Program-made: the position numbers and the translations under genes
In this document: positions 23,387 through 38,300 of the stretch, piece after piece
How positions within the stretch are numbered: position 1 is the first letter of the stretch
How the letters are laid out: each line of letters begins with the position of its first letter
Assembly: GCF_030867145.1 (NCBI RefSeq)
Contig: NC_134421.1
Location: forward strand, 31,007,979 to 31,071,978
DNA length: 64,000 nucleotides
DNA from: Opisthocomus hoazin
Taxonomy: Eukaryota; Chordata; Aves; Opisthocomiformes; Opisthocomidae
Direction: 5' to 3'
Notes under the pieces: generated by a model
The model's input: the letters and a program-made list of their open reading frames with translations, nothing else
The model's database searches: none
Told to the model about the DNA's origin: nothing

Positions 23387-26300
23387 GTGAGTAAAATCTG
23401 TAGGTTGCTGAGGCTCTGACTGTGTTCTATGCTGTACTTCAGATGGCTGTGATCTCCAGATACTTGATAGACAGGGTCTAGGTAGTGATCTTGGCACTGT
23501 GGCAAGATGTGAGGTTTATAGCATGTGAGAAAAAAGCTGGAGTTACTCATACCACATAGGTTTGGGATCTTAATTGTAAGTAAATCTAAAACTGGGACAA
23601 GGCACCGGTCAACTTAATATGTTCACTGCAATTCTGGAGGGGGGAAAATGGATAGTACTGCCCATTACTATTGTTTCACTGTATGTATTTTTTTCTATAC
23701 TTTGAATGCTCATGTTTTGTGGCATTCGAAGTGTACTTTAGGTGATCCTACCCTCAGTTCTCAAGGCCTGCACATGTTAACAAAGATTGTGTACAGCAGA
23801 AGGAGGCTTTGACTTGTTGATATGAACAGGAGCTGAAGGAGTCCTTTTGTAAAAAGGAATCTTCAAAATTCTGGAAAGCTGCTGGTTCTTTAAACTGTTC
23901 CGAGATTGTCTTCATAGATTCAAGTTTCACATTCAACAAATTTGGCTTTGTTTAGCTATTAAGGCTTCTAGTTTGTCACAGATCAAAACTGGTGCAACAG
24001 TTTGCTTCTACCCACGTGATCTCTAATTTGAGCTCTTTACGCTCATTATAGTATTTTACAAAATTAACTTCTTGATCCTGTTATTGAATATTCCTAATAG
24101 CAAAGAACAGTCTGAACTTGATCAACAGGATATGGAAGATGTTGAGGAAGTAGAAGAAGAAGAAACTGGTGAAGACGCCAACAGCAAAGGTAATGTTGAA
24201 AACAAGGGTTTTTAAGCAGCTGTGTACCTACTTTCTAATTGATGTGTTAAAAGGATATTACAGCTTAAAATAAAAGGAAATGATAAAACATAACTACTGA
24301 TGCACACCTATATTTAAATTCTGAAGGAAGGACTTTTTTCCTGTTGCGTTTTTTATGAATTGTCTGCGGTCACATATTTTAGTCATGATTAGTACCAGTT
24401 CAGGCAGCACTGGCTGCCTAGAAGGATGTATAATTAGAAAAGAAAATATTTTTGTGGGTATGTGACTAGATTCTTCCAAAATTAACCACAGTTGAAAGCT
24501 TTTAAAATATGAAACTTTGGGTAGAAAAAAATTAGGTGCATATACGTGTGTATCTAATTTTTTTTATTTCAGTAGTAGATCTTAATTTTTTGTCTTAGCT
24601 CAGTAGTTTGCTGCTGAGTTGCTTGATTGTGAACAGAACAAAAATCATGCTTAGTGTTACCACTCTTAAAATCAATGAATCCTTCTTTTTTTCCCCCTCA
24701 ATAAAGAAACCTGAACATGTATCAGAATACTTGTTTTGTCTGTGCTGAACACTTTTACTCATGCTTTGTGGTTAAAGACTTGAGGGGCACAGATGGAATC
24801 TGAAGAGCAAGCGGCCAAAAGAGAAATAACTAATTATCTCTGCAATAAAATGATGGGGACTGCTGATAGTGCCACATTATGTGATTGCTTGAACAGAATA
24901 ATAACATTAGAGTAGGATAATTTTGCTAAAGATGATGTTAGAGGCTTTGCTATGTCTATTAAAAAAGTGTTTTCAAAACTGGATTGCAAAATTCTGGGGA
25001 ACATGCTGGTCAGCTGAAGAACAGCTTACAATAATGAAATGGTAATTATTCAGGTGTCCCAAAGGAACATAGAGATGAATAATGTGTATTTTCAGTGATT
25101 AATTCCAGCTATTACACATGAGAATCTGAGGGAAAATTATACTGTAGGAATCTTAGAGGGAAATTGGAGTTTATAAGTCAGAAATATCTTGTAGCAGTAG
25201 GGAAACATGACACTGTTCTTTTGCATCTGTAATTCTTGCTTGTCTAGTTTTCTAGTAATTTTTTCATGCGTTATAGTTCCTTAGTTTTTACTGATTTACT
25301 TTTTACTGTAGATGATTCCATTTTTAAATATGTCAAGGGTCCTTCTTTGGACACTAAGTAAAATACTTACGCTTTTAGGAAAAAGCTCTTTGAAGAAATA
25401 GTATTCATGGATTCAGGCACTTGCAAAACAGAATATGTGGCCAGATTTCAGTTTGAGGGGATGTGGCTGTTGGCATTAGCATAGCATGTGCGTGATGTGT
25501 AGACAGATTTGGTATTAAAGAAGAGCTGGCAACAGGCTCAAATGGCGCAACTGGATAGGTTTTCAAGTGTACAGGAAGGACTAATGAATAGTAAGACCGG
25601 AGAAAACTAGATAACTTGATAAGAGGAGTAGTGTTGACTGATGTGAAGTAGTACCTTTAAGAAGTAATTACAGCTTCTACTGTTAAAACATAAACGGATT
25701 GCCATCATTATGGAGAAACAAGACTGCTTTTTTTGGATGTTGCTTGAACACCCTTGTTGCACCCTAAGTTTTCAGCACGTAATTTCAGTGCTAGGACATA
25801 AAAGTAGAAGAGAATATTTACATATAGTTGCTGTAGTGAAGGGAGTAGAAACGGAAAATGGTAAGCTATTTCCAAAAGCTTTGTATATCAGGAAGGATTC
25901 AAAAGCTTCACTCTAATTTGAAGATGTCAGAAGAACGCTGTATAAACCTAGTATCTTATAAGGAATGCAAAGTACTTGTTTGTCTGTCTGTAGATGTTGA
26001 GGATAGGGAGAAGGCGGCAAAATAGCATCATAACTGATCATAAATTCTTATTAAAAATATGAAGTTGTGCAATTCATTTCTGCAGGTTGAGGCACGTATT
26101 TTGAGCAGAAGTAAAAGGGTTGATGTTAAGATGGATAATGAGAACCCTTAGGCTAGGAATTTGTATGTGTTTTTTTTTTTTTTTTAAATGTACTCCTACC
26201 TCATACTTTGAAACAGGTTCCCCACTTGGACAAAGTGCTTTCAAAAGATGGTGTGGATGATAGACTTCAAGGACCTAGTACTGATATTCTGTAGTCAATA

Positions 26301-29300
26301 ATGTATCAGACTATTCTAATGAATAACTTATTCTTTTGCAGGAAAAATCAGGTAAACGGATTTTTAAAGCAGCTTTAAATCCAAGTCTGAAACTATCTTG
26401 TTTCTATTTACGTAAAACGGAATGAAAATCCCAATTCCAGTTTTCATCCCCTTTTTAAAGTAAAAGCATGCATTCTACCCTGTGTTTCCTCAGTAAATTC
26501 AAAATAAAAGCAGTCGAGGAAAAAATGATGCTTTTAGGGACATGTATAAAACCTTCCTTTTTAACAAAAAAGCTCAGTTTGCTGAGTAGTGGCCATTTTA
26601 ATCCAGATGCTGTTTCCATGTTCGGAATAGGTTGGATTTGATCCATGCTTCCAAAATGGAGAGGTGTTTGAAATACTACTCTGCCTCTGTTTCTTTTTAC
26701 AAGTGTATGTAGAGTAAATGTACTGCTCTTTTGTAGTATTTAAGTACCTTTTCTTTCAAAAAGATGCACTTTTCACTTATGTAATTTTCTTTAATTTAGC
26801 TCGGCAGTTGACCGTGCAGATGATGCAAAATCCTCAGATTCTTGCAGCCCTTCAGGAAAGACTTGATGGTCTGGTAGGAACATCTACAGGATATATAGAA
26901 AGGTACGGTATTTATTCAGTGCGAGCAGAGTGGTATAAATGGTTCTTTTACTTTCTGAACAGTATTGTCTGTAGTATTAGTAGTCGTAAACTACTGTGGT
27001 GCTCAGATAGAAGGAAAACTAATATAGTTGGTCTGTCTGTAGTGCATCTCGGAATTGAAGAGTCTTTATTTAGGCCTTTATGAAGAAAAGAATGCTAAAA
27101 TATTTACCGTGGCTGACCTGTCCCCTGCAGTTACAATATGGCACACTTTCCAGCTTCTTGGAATGTCTTTTATAGGTTTGCCTTAATCATGAAACATCAA
27201 TTATCTTAAGTGTGGACTAATACTTGGAGACCTAGTGTCTGTAGTATAGTAATTTTCGGGTTAGGATGTACGCAGTAGCTAATAAAATTAGGAATGTTGT
27301 ATCAGGGGACCATTCATGTGGTGTCCTTCTGCGTCAAAACTTGCAACAATGTCTTGCTAAAATTTTCTTTACTTGATCTGCATTAACAGATAGACTTTTC
27401 TGGCTCTTTTATATAATTTCTAATTGTCTATGAACATTTCACCACATCCACAGGAACTGTAAAGCTTACAGCTGCCTTGCTGCGATAGGGTCCTACATTG
27501 CTATTGACTTGAACTGGGGCGGCTACTGAGTAATGGGCATTGCTGCTACTGCTACTTCTACTCATCCCGCTTCCCTGTTATAAGTGATAGCATGGAAGAA
27601 AAGCCCAATTAACTACCAGCCTTCCCTGACAAATACTGGCCCAAGAAAGAACAAGGTGTCAGAGGAATACCCAGGTTCTTTCTCTTCTAGACACTGTACA
27701 GTACAGGCTTCCTATACCCAGTATTTTTCTTCTGTTTTTCAACAGGTGTTAATTAGCCTCTACTAATCTTTCAGGTCCTTGGCCTAAGAAGTGAACAAAA
27801 GTGGTAGCATTGATTTACATGGCATTCTTCTAGTCAGCTGCTCTCTGAGATACTGTACCATTTCTTCATCAGTTCCAAGTACAGTAGTGCATTCTCTATC
27901 ACAAAAGCATTGCAACTTTGCCATTGTACCAAACGCTTGCCTAACTTGCGATACAAAAATAACTGGAAAATGTGTGTAACTGGAGTCTGCACTTTCTCAG
28001 TATATGCATGCTGACTTAACCATGCTTTACAGGTGCCTCTTACATACCTGTCTTCTCAAATATTATTTTGAGCTTATATATCTACAAGGTCTAGACACTG
28101 AGATGACACAGAAGTCAGCAGGAATCTGGGATCCTAAAAGCCTGTTATGTGGGCTGTTAAGGAACTAGATGCATAAGCTGGTAGGAAACTAAACAGGTTC
28201 CAGGAAAACATTTGTCTGCTCAGGCTTAGAATCTGCTAACTGCTTGGCGGTTATCCAGTAACTTACCTATTCCTCTGTGCCTGTGCACGATAAATTTAAT
28301 GAAACTTACATTCATAGCATAGAATTGCCCTCAACTGCTTGCAGGAGGTTGTCTTCTGTGATCATAACGTGCACTAGTGGCTTGTATTCAGAGCAACAGG
28401 TTGTATTGCCATTGCTGTACTTGTACTTTTTTTAAATTAAAGAGTCTATAAAGGTAGTGGATGTAAAAATTAAGAAATTTGAACTAGTTGGTATGGACTG
28501 TAATGAGAGATAGATTTGACACATGCAAGAGATTCTAGATTCTCTAATAAAGGGGTTAAAATCTTTACTCTGACATACTGGAGTTGGACATCCTGCGTGT
28601 ATGGCACTACCTCTTAGAAATACCATAGTGCTTTGTACGCAATTGGTAGGACCAATACTCTCAGTCTAGATACATGCATGCAGCGTTAAGTGGGAAGTTG
28701 ATGTAGGGACTTCTCTGTGTGGTCAAATTAATTTTCTTCCTTAATGCTTTTTTCTTGAACTAACTGAACTTGCTACTTAATTGGCTGTTAGTTCTGGTAC
28801 TGAGCTTCTTTCCTCATTGAAACAAAAACGTGAGTTTTGAAGATGAATTTCCTTAGCAAAGAGCAACTCAATTGTCTTGAACTTTCTTTCATAAAACTAA
28901 GCCAATTAGTGGTAAGACCTTTCTTAATTATGCTCAATCATATGAATATACTATGCTGTTCATTGATAGTGTAGAACATGTTTTTAGTATGAAGTTTTAT
29001 TGCACAAGTTTGTCTTGTGATTGACTCAGGTGTTCGGAATATTCTGGCTCTCACTGAGTTTAAGCCTCAGTTTAAGAGCCTGTGCTAGCAGTTTCAGTCC
29101 TCATAGTACAGCGGGACATAGTTTTGATTTGTACAGCTTTCTAAAGCTTAAAGTAGAGTGTAAAATCTGTTTTGGTTGAAGCTGGTTAACTTGCAAGGGG
29201 ACTGGTTAAGGTGGGGTCAGTATGTGCTTAGAATGCAGTGTTAGTAACAGTTCTATCACTGAATTTTTCAGCTTGCCTAAAGTTGTTAAAAGACGTGTGA

Positions 29301-32300
29301 ATGCTCTCAAGAACCTTCAAGTTCAGTGTGCACAGATAGAAGCAAAGTTCTATGAGGAAGTTCATGAACTGGAAAGAAAGTATGCTGCTCTCTATCAGCC
29401 CTTATTTGACAAGGTATTTTAATGCTCATCTGATTTGTACTTAAAAGTTTTAGCTAAAACACAAGGGAAGATAAACTGACGGCTTATGCATGTTCTGAAT
29501 TACGTATTCTCATATGTGCCCATTCGATTCAATGATACAGTTTTACCATTCATGTGAATATCAACTAAGGTTCAGCGGGAGAAAGGTTCGATCTGTTCCA
29601 TGGTTACCAAACCCACTTCAGTATACTAGTCCTCATCTTGTTAACTGAGCAGATGTCAGATGATGTGGTAACCTTCCTGGAACTTTGGTACTTACTTTAT
29701 TGTGTTGAAAGGCTCGTAACTGCTGAGTTGTCTTCAGGGCTAGAAGAAAAAGTTTTGATAAATAGTTAATGTATTGCTAATTGTGTAAATTTAGGATTAG
29801 GAATTTATTGATTAGGGCATTGCTGGTTGCAATGACTAGGAAATGTGAAAATATTCTTGGTCTAATCTTCCAGCGAAGTGAAATCATCAATGCCATTTAT
29901 GAACCTACAGAGGAAGAATGTGAATGGAAAGCAGATGTTGAAGAAGAAATTTCAGTGAGTATCTTGATCGGTTCTCATCAATATCTCAAGCTTTGGCATG
30001 AAACAAAATTCAATACAGTAACTAAAGTTGAAAAACATTTTGGGTGCATAATGATTACTTGCTAATAATAATGATAATAATTCTTAATGATTGCTTAAAG
30101 CATGCACATGAAATTTCATCTGTACTGGTATCAACATAAAACTGTTAACAAACCTTGTGGGTGCTCTTTTAAATTAAGAAAAACTAACATTTTTATTCCA
30201 TTAAGGAGGAAATGAAAGAGAAAGCCAAGCTTGAAGAGGAAAAAAAAGATGAAGAAAAAGAAGACCCTAAAGGAATTCCCGAGTTTTGGCTGACAGTGTT
30301 CAAGAACGTGGACTTGCTCAGTGATATGGTTCAGGTAGGTGGTGGTCCAGGCTTGTTTGAAGTTGTGTTAGTACTTAATCCAAATGTCCTTAAGAAAGGA
30401 GTAGAAACAGTACATTACTTGGTATGTCTGGAGAGCTAAAATGGGACAAGTACTTGGATGTCACCTCTGGTACTTTATTCAGGTAAGAGCACAGAACGCT
30501 CTGAAATACCTTCTTACTGTGTCACTTGTTGAGCTTATTCTACCGTACTTTCTGTGCTTATAGGAGTGTGTGTATGAGATACGTATTAGATATTGCTAAA
30601 AACTGTACTTGGTGTTTCTGCGGTGGATTTAAGTTGTGTACTGCAGTGGAAACTCTCTACAGCCATTGTTGCCATCTGCTGGTCATGTTCATGAAAGGGT
30701 TTCAGTGCTGTTCACAAGGTTCTTGGCTTCTGTAAAGCTCATTCTAAATACGGCTTTTTATCTCTGCGGGGTCTTAAATCTGTGTACAGTTTAATGCTAT
30801 GAAAAATGAATAAACTGTGTTTTCTTTACAGGAACATGATGAACCTATCCTGAAACACTTAAAAGACATAAAAGTGAAATTTTCAGAAGTTGGACAGCCT
30901 ATGGTTAGTTTAACCTATCAAACAAGATTACTTTTGTGTTAGCTTAAGATTATTTGTATGTTAGTAGCATGGTCTGTGGTAGCCAGTTGTCTTATGAGAA
31001 TCATGAGAAATACGCAGCTACTTCTTGTTTTCTGAAAAACACTAGAAGGACCAGTACTAGTCTTGCAGTATCATATGAATTAGTTTATATTTAATTTAAC
31101 CTTCCAATTCTGATGAGTTAATAACTTGACCTTAATATCTGACGACTACATTTCACCTTCAAATTTTTATACCTTCAGGCACTTTTTGTATAATTGTTAT
31201 AACTGGATATAATTTCCATGCCAGAAATCAGATAGCTTGCTAAGTTTTAGTATTTTAAATTTACAAGTTCTCTCTATACGTTAGCACCAGGAAAGCTGTA
31301 CACTGGGAGATCTTGTGTCGTTACTGCAAGCAGTTTATTGACTAATAAGCACAAGATCAACATGGTAAATGAAAACATTTGAAGATTTGTTGTATAGCTT
31401 GGGCAGCAAATTTTAGAATGAGTTACATATGTATGTCATTTCATTATTGGAGGAGATGGATATATTCTGTTGCGTGTGTATTTTTGGTTTTGGATTTTAT
31501 GTATTTAGAAGTTCAGGGTATGTGTTGCTAAATTGCTAAAGTTGTTGCTCTGCAATTCTTTTTAAGAGTTTCACATTAGAATTTCATTTTGAACCAAATG
31601 ACTACTTCACAAACGAAGTATTGACAAAGACGTATAGAATGAGGTCAGAGCCAGATGATTCTGATCCCTTCTCTTTTGATGGACCGGAGATCATGGGTTG
31701 CACAGGGTAAGTGCTAATCAGCAGCTTAAATGACAATGTAACAATTTGTTCCTTAGCATTATGCAGCTGTAGTCTTACAGCATCTTGGGAAGGTGCTGGA
31801 AAAGATATTGCTATCTAGTAACTTGTAAACAGCTGGGTTCAACTTGAGTTTTTTGACTTTTTTTTGAGGTATTAAACATCAGTGTTTTCAGTAACTTCAA
31901 TACAACATATAAAACTATATATTTATATCATTTATAAGTATATATAATATATGCATATAAATAAAAAATCTAATCAGTATTTATCTAGAAATACTGTTCT
32001 GCAGTGGCTGAAGCTGAACTGGAAGGTGGATGATGTTACCATCTTGTAGGCTTGATAGCTTTTTCAAAATTTGATCACTTTTAATCTTTTGTATTTCTGA
32101 TAACATGCAGCATTTTGGGAAGTCTGTTCCAGTTGTACTTTCTATATTGTAGTTGTCCAGTTTGTTTTGTAAGTGTTGAATGTTTGCTTCTGAGTGTTTC
32201 AGTTGATCTATTTGAGAAGTGGAGAACTGTGAGCTCCAATTAACTCCCAAGGTTCCTCATGATTTTACAGAGCTGCCACACTCCTTTCTCGATGTCTTTT

Positions 32301-35300
32301 CTTCTAAATTAGCTGTTATTTCTCACACTAAGTAATCTCTTTATTTTGTACGTGTCCCTTTTCTGGGGAACAGAAGGATGTACATCAGGGCTCTATGCAT
32401 CACAGCCTGTTCAGTTGTTTTAGTGTTAATTTCTCTTCAGTGTTCTGACTGCTCTTCTGAGTGATCTGGTAGCTAACTTAGAGCCTGTCACTGCATGGGC
32501 AGGGTTGGTTTTACCCATCTGTTAATCTGCAGTTGCTGATACTGACTTTTTTTTACCACTTCATTCCCCAGTCAATTAATGTCACATTTTTCTGCAAACG
32601 TCCTGTAAGATTTAGCCATAAGTGCTTGAGTAGCTTTGACCAAAGTGTTTTGTCTTCCTCCGTTTAGACTGTTTTTCAAAAACAAATCCTGGCAGAGGTT
32701 GTTGTAAGATGATGCTCTGCTTATGTGAAAATGATTTATTTCTAGTTCTTCTTTTGTCTTTTAACTAAGACAGCCTCTTCTTATCCTAAAACAACTCACC
32801 CCCTTCCTCAGAGTCTTTAAAGGAATCTAATCAGAAGCTTTTGCAAATGTGGACGGTCTTAATTGATGTGACTTCTTCATTTACATGTCCCCAGAATTCT
32901 TTGAGTGAGAAGCCTGTGCTCAGTAAGCAGAATAGATCTATAAAAACCCAACAAAACCTGACCAAACAAAACCCCAAAATAAACAAAAGGCAAAACCCCC
33001 ACAAACTAACAACTAAAAAAATTAACCAAAACTTGCACATGTGCTGACTGCATTATTTTAAGGACTTATTAATTACAATGATAGGTGCGGTAAACCTTGG
33101 CATATTACTAACATGATGAAATATGACATTACTTTATAATGGATAGGTAGCTCTGAAACTGGTGTGATGCTGTTCTTTGGTAGGAAGCTAAGTAGAACTT
33201 GGTAGCTAATGAAATCTAGCATTTCAGAGATAGGGTGGGAAAGGAGAAACTCTTGGATGAAAACACTTCAGTCCTAAAATGAACTTGTTACTCTTGTTCT
33301 CAACATATAAACTAATGAAAAGATAGCATGGAATAAATACTACCTTAATATTTTATATTCACTGTATCCCTTGCAGTTGTGATAGTAGGTATCTGTAACA
33401 AGTGGAATGGCACCAAGCCACAGCTGTGGGGTGTTTTTTCTTTCTCCTTCAGTTGCCAAATAGACTGGAAAAAAGGAAAGAATGTTACTTTGAAAACCAT
33501 TAAGAAGAAGCAGAAACATAAGGGTCGCGGAACAGTTAGGACAGTGACAAAAACTGTTTCCAATGACTCCTTCTTCAACTTCTTTAGTCCTCCTGAAGGT
33601 AAACTGAACATTAGTTTATCTGCACTAACTTTAAATGTAGTATGTACTTCACTCACTTGTTTCTTCTCTTTTTTCTACAGTTCCTGAAAGTGGTGACCTG
33701 GTAAGTAGGCTTATTTAAAATATGGTGGTGGAGGGGATACTCCAGTAGAAGAATGCATGCCTTTGTATATACAGTGTTGGTTGAAATTGTTTGGGAATTT
33801 GTTAAGCAGCTTCAGCTTCAACTGTTTCTGTATTTAACTGAGAATACTTGTGATGAATAGTGTTTAAGTTTTTCTTTTTTAGAAGGAGTATTTGTTGAGT
33901 TGGGTGGTAGAGTAAACTTTAACCAGCTTATCCTTCCTGAAAGCTACCTCGTAAATTGCTAGCAGTGGTACAGATGTAATGATCTTTGTTATTAGTCTTT
34001 GGTCTAATGGGTAGAGTTGAAGTCTCTCCATTCGGGCATTGTTTGGATGATCTGCTCTAGTGGCTGCATGTATCTGGTTTGTATTTTCTGCTGTTAAAAA
34101 TTTCTCAAGCTATTAATTCTCAGAGAAAGTAATAAAACAAGAATATAAAACTACAAGAGCCCGCTCTTCTGTGTGCTCACTAGTAGAAAACTGGAAATAA
34201 GCCATGTTTTTGTAAGGAGAAAAACTACCAAAAAACACTTAAGAGTGCTGAATCCATTATGCAGCTTGAGTGAGAAATGTGATTAAAGCCCAGAAGCGTG
34301 CTATTAGAACTCCAGTTAGCATGGACAGCAAAAGCTGTATGTTCATAGTCTTAAAAAAAGAAGCCTTTTGAATTGAAGATAACTTCTCAGATGGGAGACA
34401 GCAGAACACTTGGTATGTAAACAGAAGGATTGAAAACCTGGGATTGGATCAAAGCGGAGTTTTAAGTGTTCATGTGCTTCACAGTGGCTTGCTTATTGGG
34501 AACCTTGAAGGAGATGTACTTTAGGAATCAAAAGTAGTTTGTAAAATCTTTAGTTGGATAGGCTCACCTGGCTAGTGTTTGGTTCTTAAGGGTATTGTAC
34601 ATATGAACGGAAAGCCTGTGTGTGGGAGATGTTAAACAATTTTTCTACTTAGAACAAAAGCAAGTTGGGGATGGGGGAAGAATAAAACTTAAACTGCAAA
34701 ATTTTGTATAATTAAGCTTACTTGAAGAAGCAGCGTAATGCCAGTAGGCTGCTTAATGTAAAACTTGGGTCCATGATTTCAATGCAAGTATTGAACCAAA
34801 AAAGTCAGCATATGGGATTTGTATAAATCTGGCCACATCGCAGTCTGTGCAACTTGTGGTTTTGTGTCAAAAGTAGTTATCAGCTTCTGGCTCAGGAAAT
34901 AATGTTGTCTTGCGCAGGATGACGATGCTGAGGCAATCCTTGCTGCAGACTTTGAAATAGGTCATTTCTTGCGTGAACGTATAGTCCCCCGATCAGTATT
35001 GTACTTCACAGGAGAAGCTATTGAAGATGACGATGATGATGTAAGTACAATGTTCTTTCAAAATGCTAAAAACATTGAAATAATGCTGCTTAAAGACTTT
35101 GGGTAATTTTTGACTTATAATGTTGATATTCTTAGAATGGGATGTACCCGTGTTAGTTTGAGCTGAGCTTCAGAATGTTCAGTAAAGAGCAGCACAAAAA
35201 TAATTAATCTTTGAAGTAGTGACTTCAGAGTTTTGTGGCAAAAGTAGTGGTAGAAGCTGAACATTTACAGGATGTCAGAGTAGAACTTTGTGTATGAGAC

Positions 35301-38300
35301 ATTCCTAGAGTGGCGTACCGAATACTTTGGTAGAACTATAATGAGCTGCCAGAGATCAAATTAGCCTGTCTGTCTAGCTGCTCGGCTTGTTCTTTGTGCT
35401 TATAGTGATACTTGAGATGTAAGACTGATCCTTTCAGGAGGGCACTCTTATTAGAGAATGATAGATAAATACGTTCAAAGCATGCTCTGCAGAAGCTTGA
35501 CTTAAGTGCTTTAAAGGAGCTGAGCTTGAAAAACAAACCACAAAACCCCAGAACTTTATACAAGTGAAAGATTCTTTCCACTGCCTCTGCACAAGTGAGG
35601 ACAGTTTGATAGTTAAATAGCTTAGATAAGTTCTGCCTTAAAATTAATTTTTAGGAAGTAAAATAATAGCCCTTAGTCCAAAGCCTTGGCTGGGGGAGGT
35701 GGAAGAGGGAACTGACTGACTGTAGGGATTGCCTCTGGCTTTGAGTCTCCCTGCTGGCCAGAAGGCTTACCACAGTACAATAATCTCTTCCAGTATTGCA
35801 CACAGGAAGCAATTCTGTTTTCTCTACCAGAGCGTAGCTTAAGAGGTTGAACATTACTGATGTTGAACCATAAAGTATTTTTACATCTGTCAGATATAGG
35901 AGGTTCTCTTAGAGCACAAGACAGTGTGGTCTCTGGCATCTACTTGAGTTATCTGGCTGTACTTGAGCCATAAATGGCTGCACTTATGACACTATCAAAA
36001 CCATTTATTTTCTCTCCTAGTATGATGAAGAAGGTGAAGAGGCAGATGATGAGGTAAGCTGACAGATGGCCTTGATTTAGATAGTTTCTTTCCCTTTTGT
36101 AATTTGTCTGGAATAAGAGTTCCTTTAGTTTTTGAATGCTCTGGGCATTGTTTTACTTACGAATGCAAGACAACACCTCTTTTTGTGGATCGAGGGTGAA
36201 TATTTAAAGAAAAAAAACTAAACAAAACAAAAAACAACAAAAAAAACAAACCAAGCTAAGACAACCCTAAGGTATGCTGCAAATTAAGTTGCACATGATG
36301 TCAAAAGATAATGTGCTTTGTGGAGGGCAAGCTAATACAAGATGCTTGAAGTGGTAATTAACGTATGTAAGAGTATACTTTAATCTTAATTTTCTTGAAA
36401 ATGTCTCAGGAAGCTGAATGTAGGTAAGCTAGAGAAATATAAACAAGTGTTTTCTTTCAGGAGGGGGAAGAAGAAGCAGATGAAGAAAACGATCCTGATT
36501 ATGACCCAAAGGTAAGGAATTAAAAAGCATGTGAGAAGTGCATGTATGCATACATGCACTTGAAATTTTATGTAGGTTAAATCTTGATTTTTTTAGTTTA
36601 AATGTTTAATCAGCAGTTCTGTGGTGAGTGTGTTTTGGCTGAGGCTGTTTCAGTCCCAGTTCTGACAGACTAATACTGGTAGAGCAACTTTTTTAAAGTT
36701 CTTTCTCTGAGGATCATTTTGTAAAAGTAACTTCTGGCTTTGAGCGCTGAAATCAGTCAGGCTTGGTTTTCTGTAAACTTGCCTTGCAGTAGGTTGCTGC
36801 TAATGATGAAAATGTTCTATAATGGTTGTAAGGACATGCAGAGAACTGCATAATCCAGGTTCAATTTTGGGGAACTTGTCACAAGCTGACTCTGGCACAG
36901 ATTTTGCCAGCAGAGTATGAAACTGAGGTTTTTTCAGGTTAGATAATAGCAAGACTTTTAGTCCTTGGGGTAGCAGAAGTCAAGGTTCCAAAATGCGTGT
37001 ACCGCCAAGTACTAAAACATGAACAGGCAAGAGCAACTGTCAGCTTTCTTACTCCATGGGAAGAGCAAATCACTAGTCAGGCTCAGTTTGCTGGAAAAGT
37101 GATTGAGAGCCACTCAATTCATAGCTTTTTCCTAGCTGAGGGAAAGACGTTTTTGGCCACCTGAAGGCATTTAATGGTGGTAGGTGAAAGTTGCAGTCTT
37201 GAAAATGAAGTCCATGTGAACTGAAAATGCCTGCTGTGAAATGTGCATGCAGTTTCAAATGAGGAGGCAGCATGTTTTTCAGCAGGAATGGTTTGAGCTA
37301 CAATCAAAGTACTATTGAAAGAATTACACAGTCTTAGCATTGTACCTAGAAAGATGTAGGGTATAGAACTGTTAATCACAATGTACAGCCTGTTGGTGAT
37401 GACTCATCTGCTATAGCGTATGCAGATTGCTTCCTATTCGAGAAAGTTTTGGAATCAAAATGAAACAGCTGCAAGATGGGCTTCTTGCTTCCACCATTTT
37501 GGATTGCTTTTCTAGGCTAAACAGGACTGTGAAAGGGCAAGATTCCATGTTCAGTTTCAGAGACAATTGCCAAAGGGCCAGAGACAGTAGTGGTACTACA
37601 GCGTGTTGACATAAGAATAAATAGTTGTAAGCTGATCACAGGCTGAAAGCCAGCTGAATTTATTAAAGCACTCTGGTCCTACAATAACTATCCAGACTGA
37701 GATACTGGAGTAAAACTTGCAGATGAACTCTGTCCCCAGAAAGCCTGTTGCTTAGTTTGCCATATTACTGTGAGATATTGTTGGCTGTCTGTTACATTGA
37801 AACACAAGAAATTTTCCATGTTAGAATTTTCTAACAACTGGAATTTATAGCAAAAGCTGTTTCCAGAGTGTTAAGAACGTACCATGATTTGGTGTTTCAT
37901 ATCATTTGCTCTGCAGTGGCTCCTGGAGTAAGGCTGTGCTCTTCTTACTGACCACAGGAAGGTTCTTTTGCCTCAAAATGTGTAGAAGGCGTTGATGCTG
38001 CTTCTGCGCTGGGTTATTTGTTACTACGCGTAGCTCCTCCTCCTTTTTCCAGTTCTAGTGTCTTTCAGGGTATCCATGCTTGGTTCTGAACAGATTTTTG
38101 TTCTGGATCACATACCTACACACTAACAAAGCGGAAATAAATGCGCTGTGGATGTTGCCACATCCAGAGACAGCGGTATTACTAGTACTGGGCAATTAGT
38201 ATAAGGAGAAAGGTGAAAGAAGAAACTGAATAGTGGAACTTGAGAAAGTATGCCTAGCAATATTAAAAGTTATTTTAAAACACTGATATCTGTAAAATGC

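Noticed and set aside
33990-34050. A tRNA-like stretch in NAP1L1 intron 11 (GGGTAGAG followed by a CATTCGGGC-like piece)
   Set aside because: It lacks a consistent acceptor stem and proper A and B box spacing, so a cloverleaf cannot be drawn.
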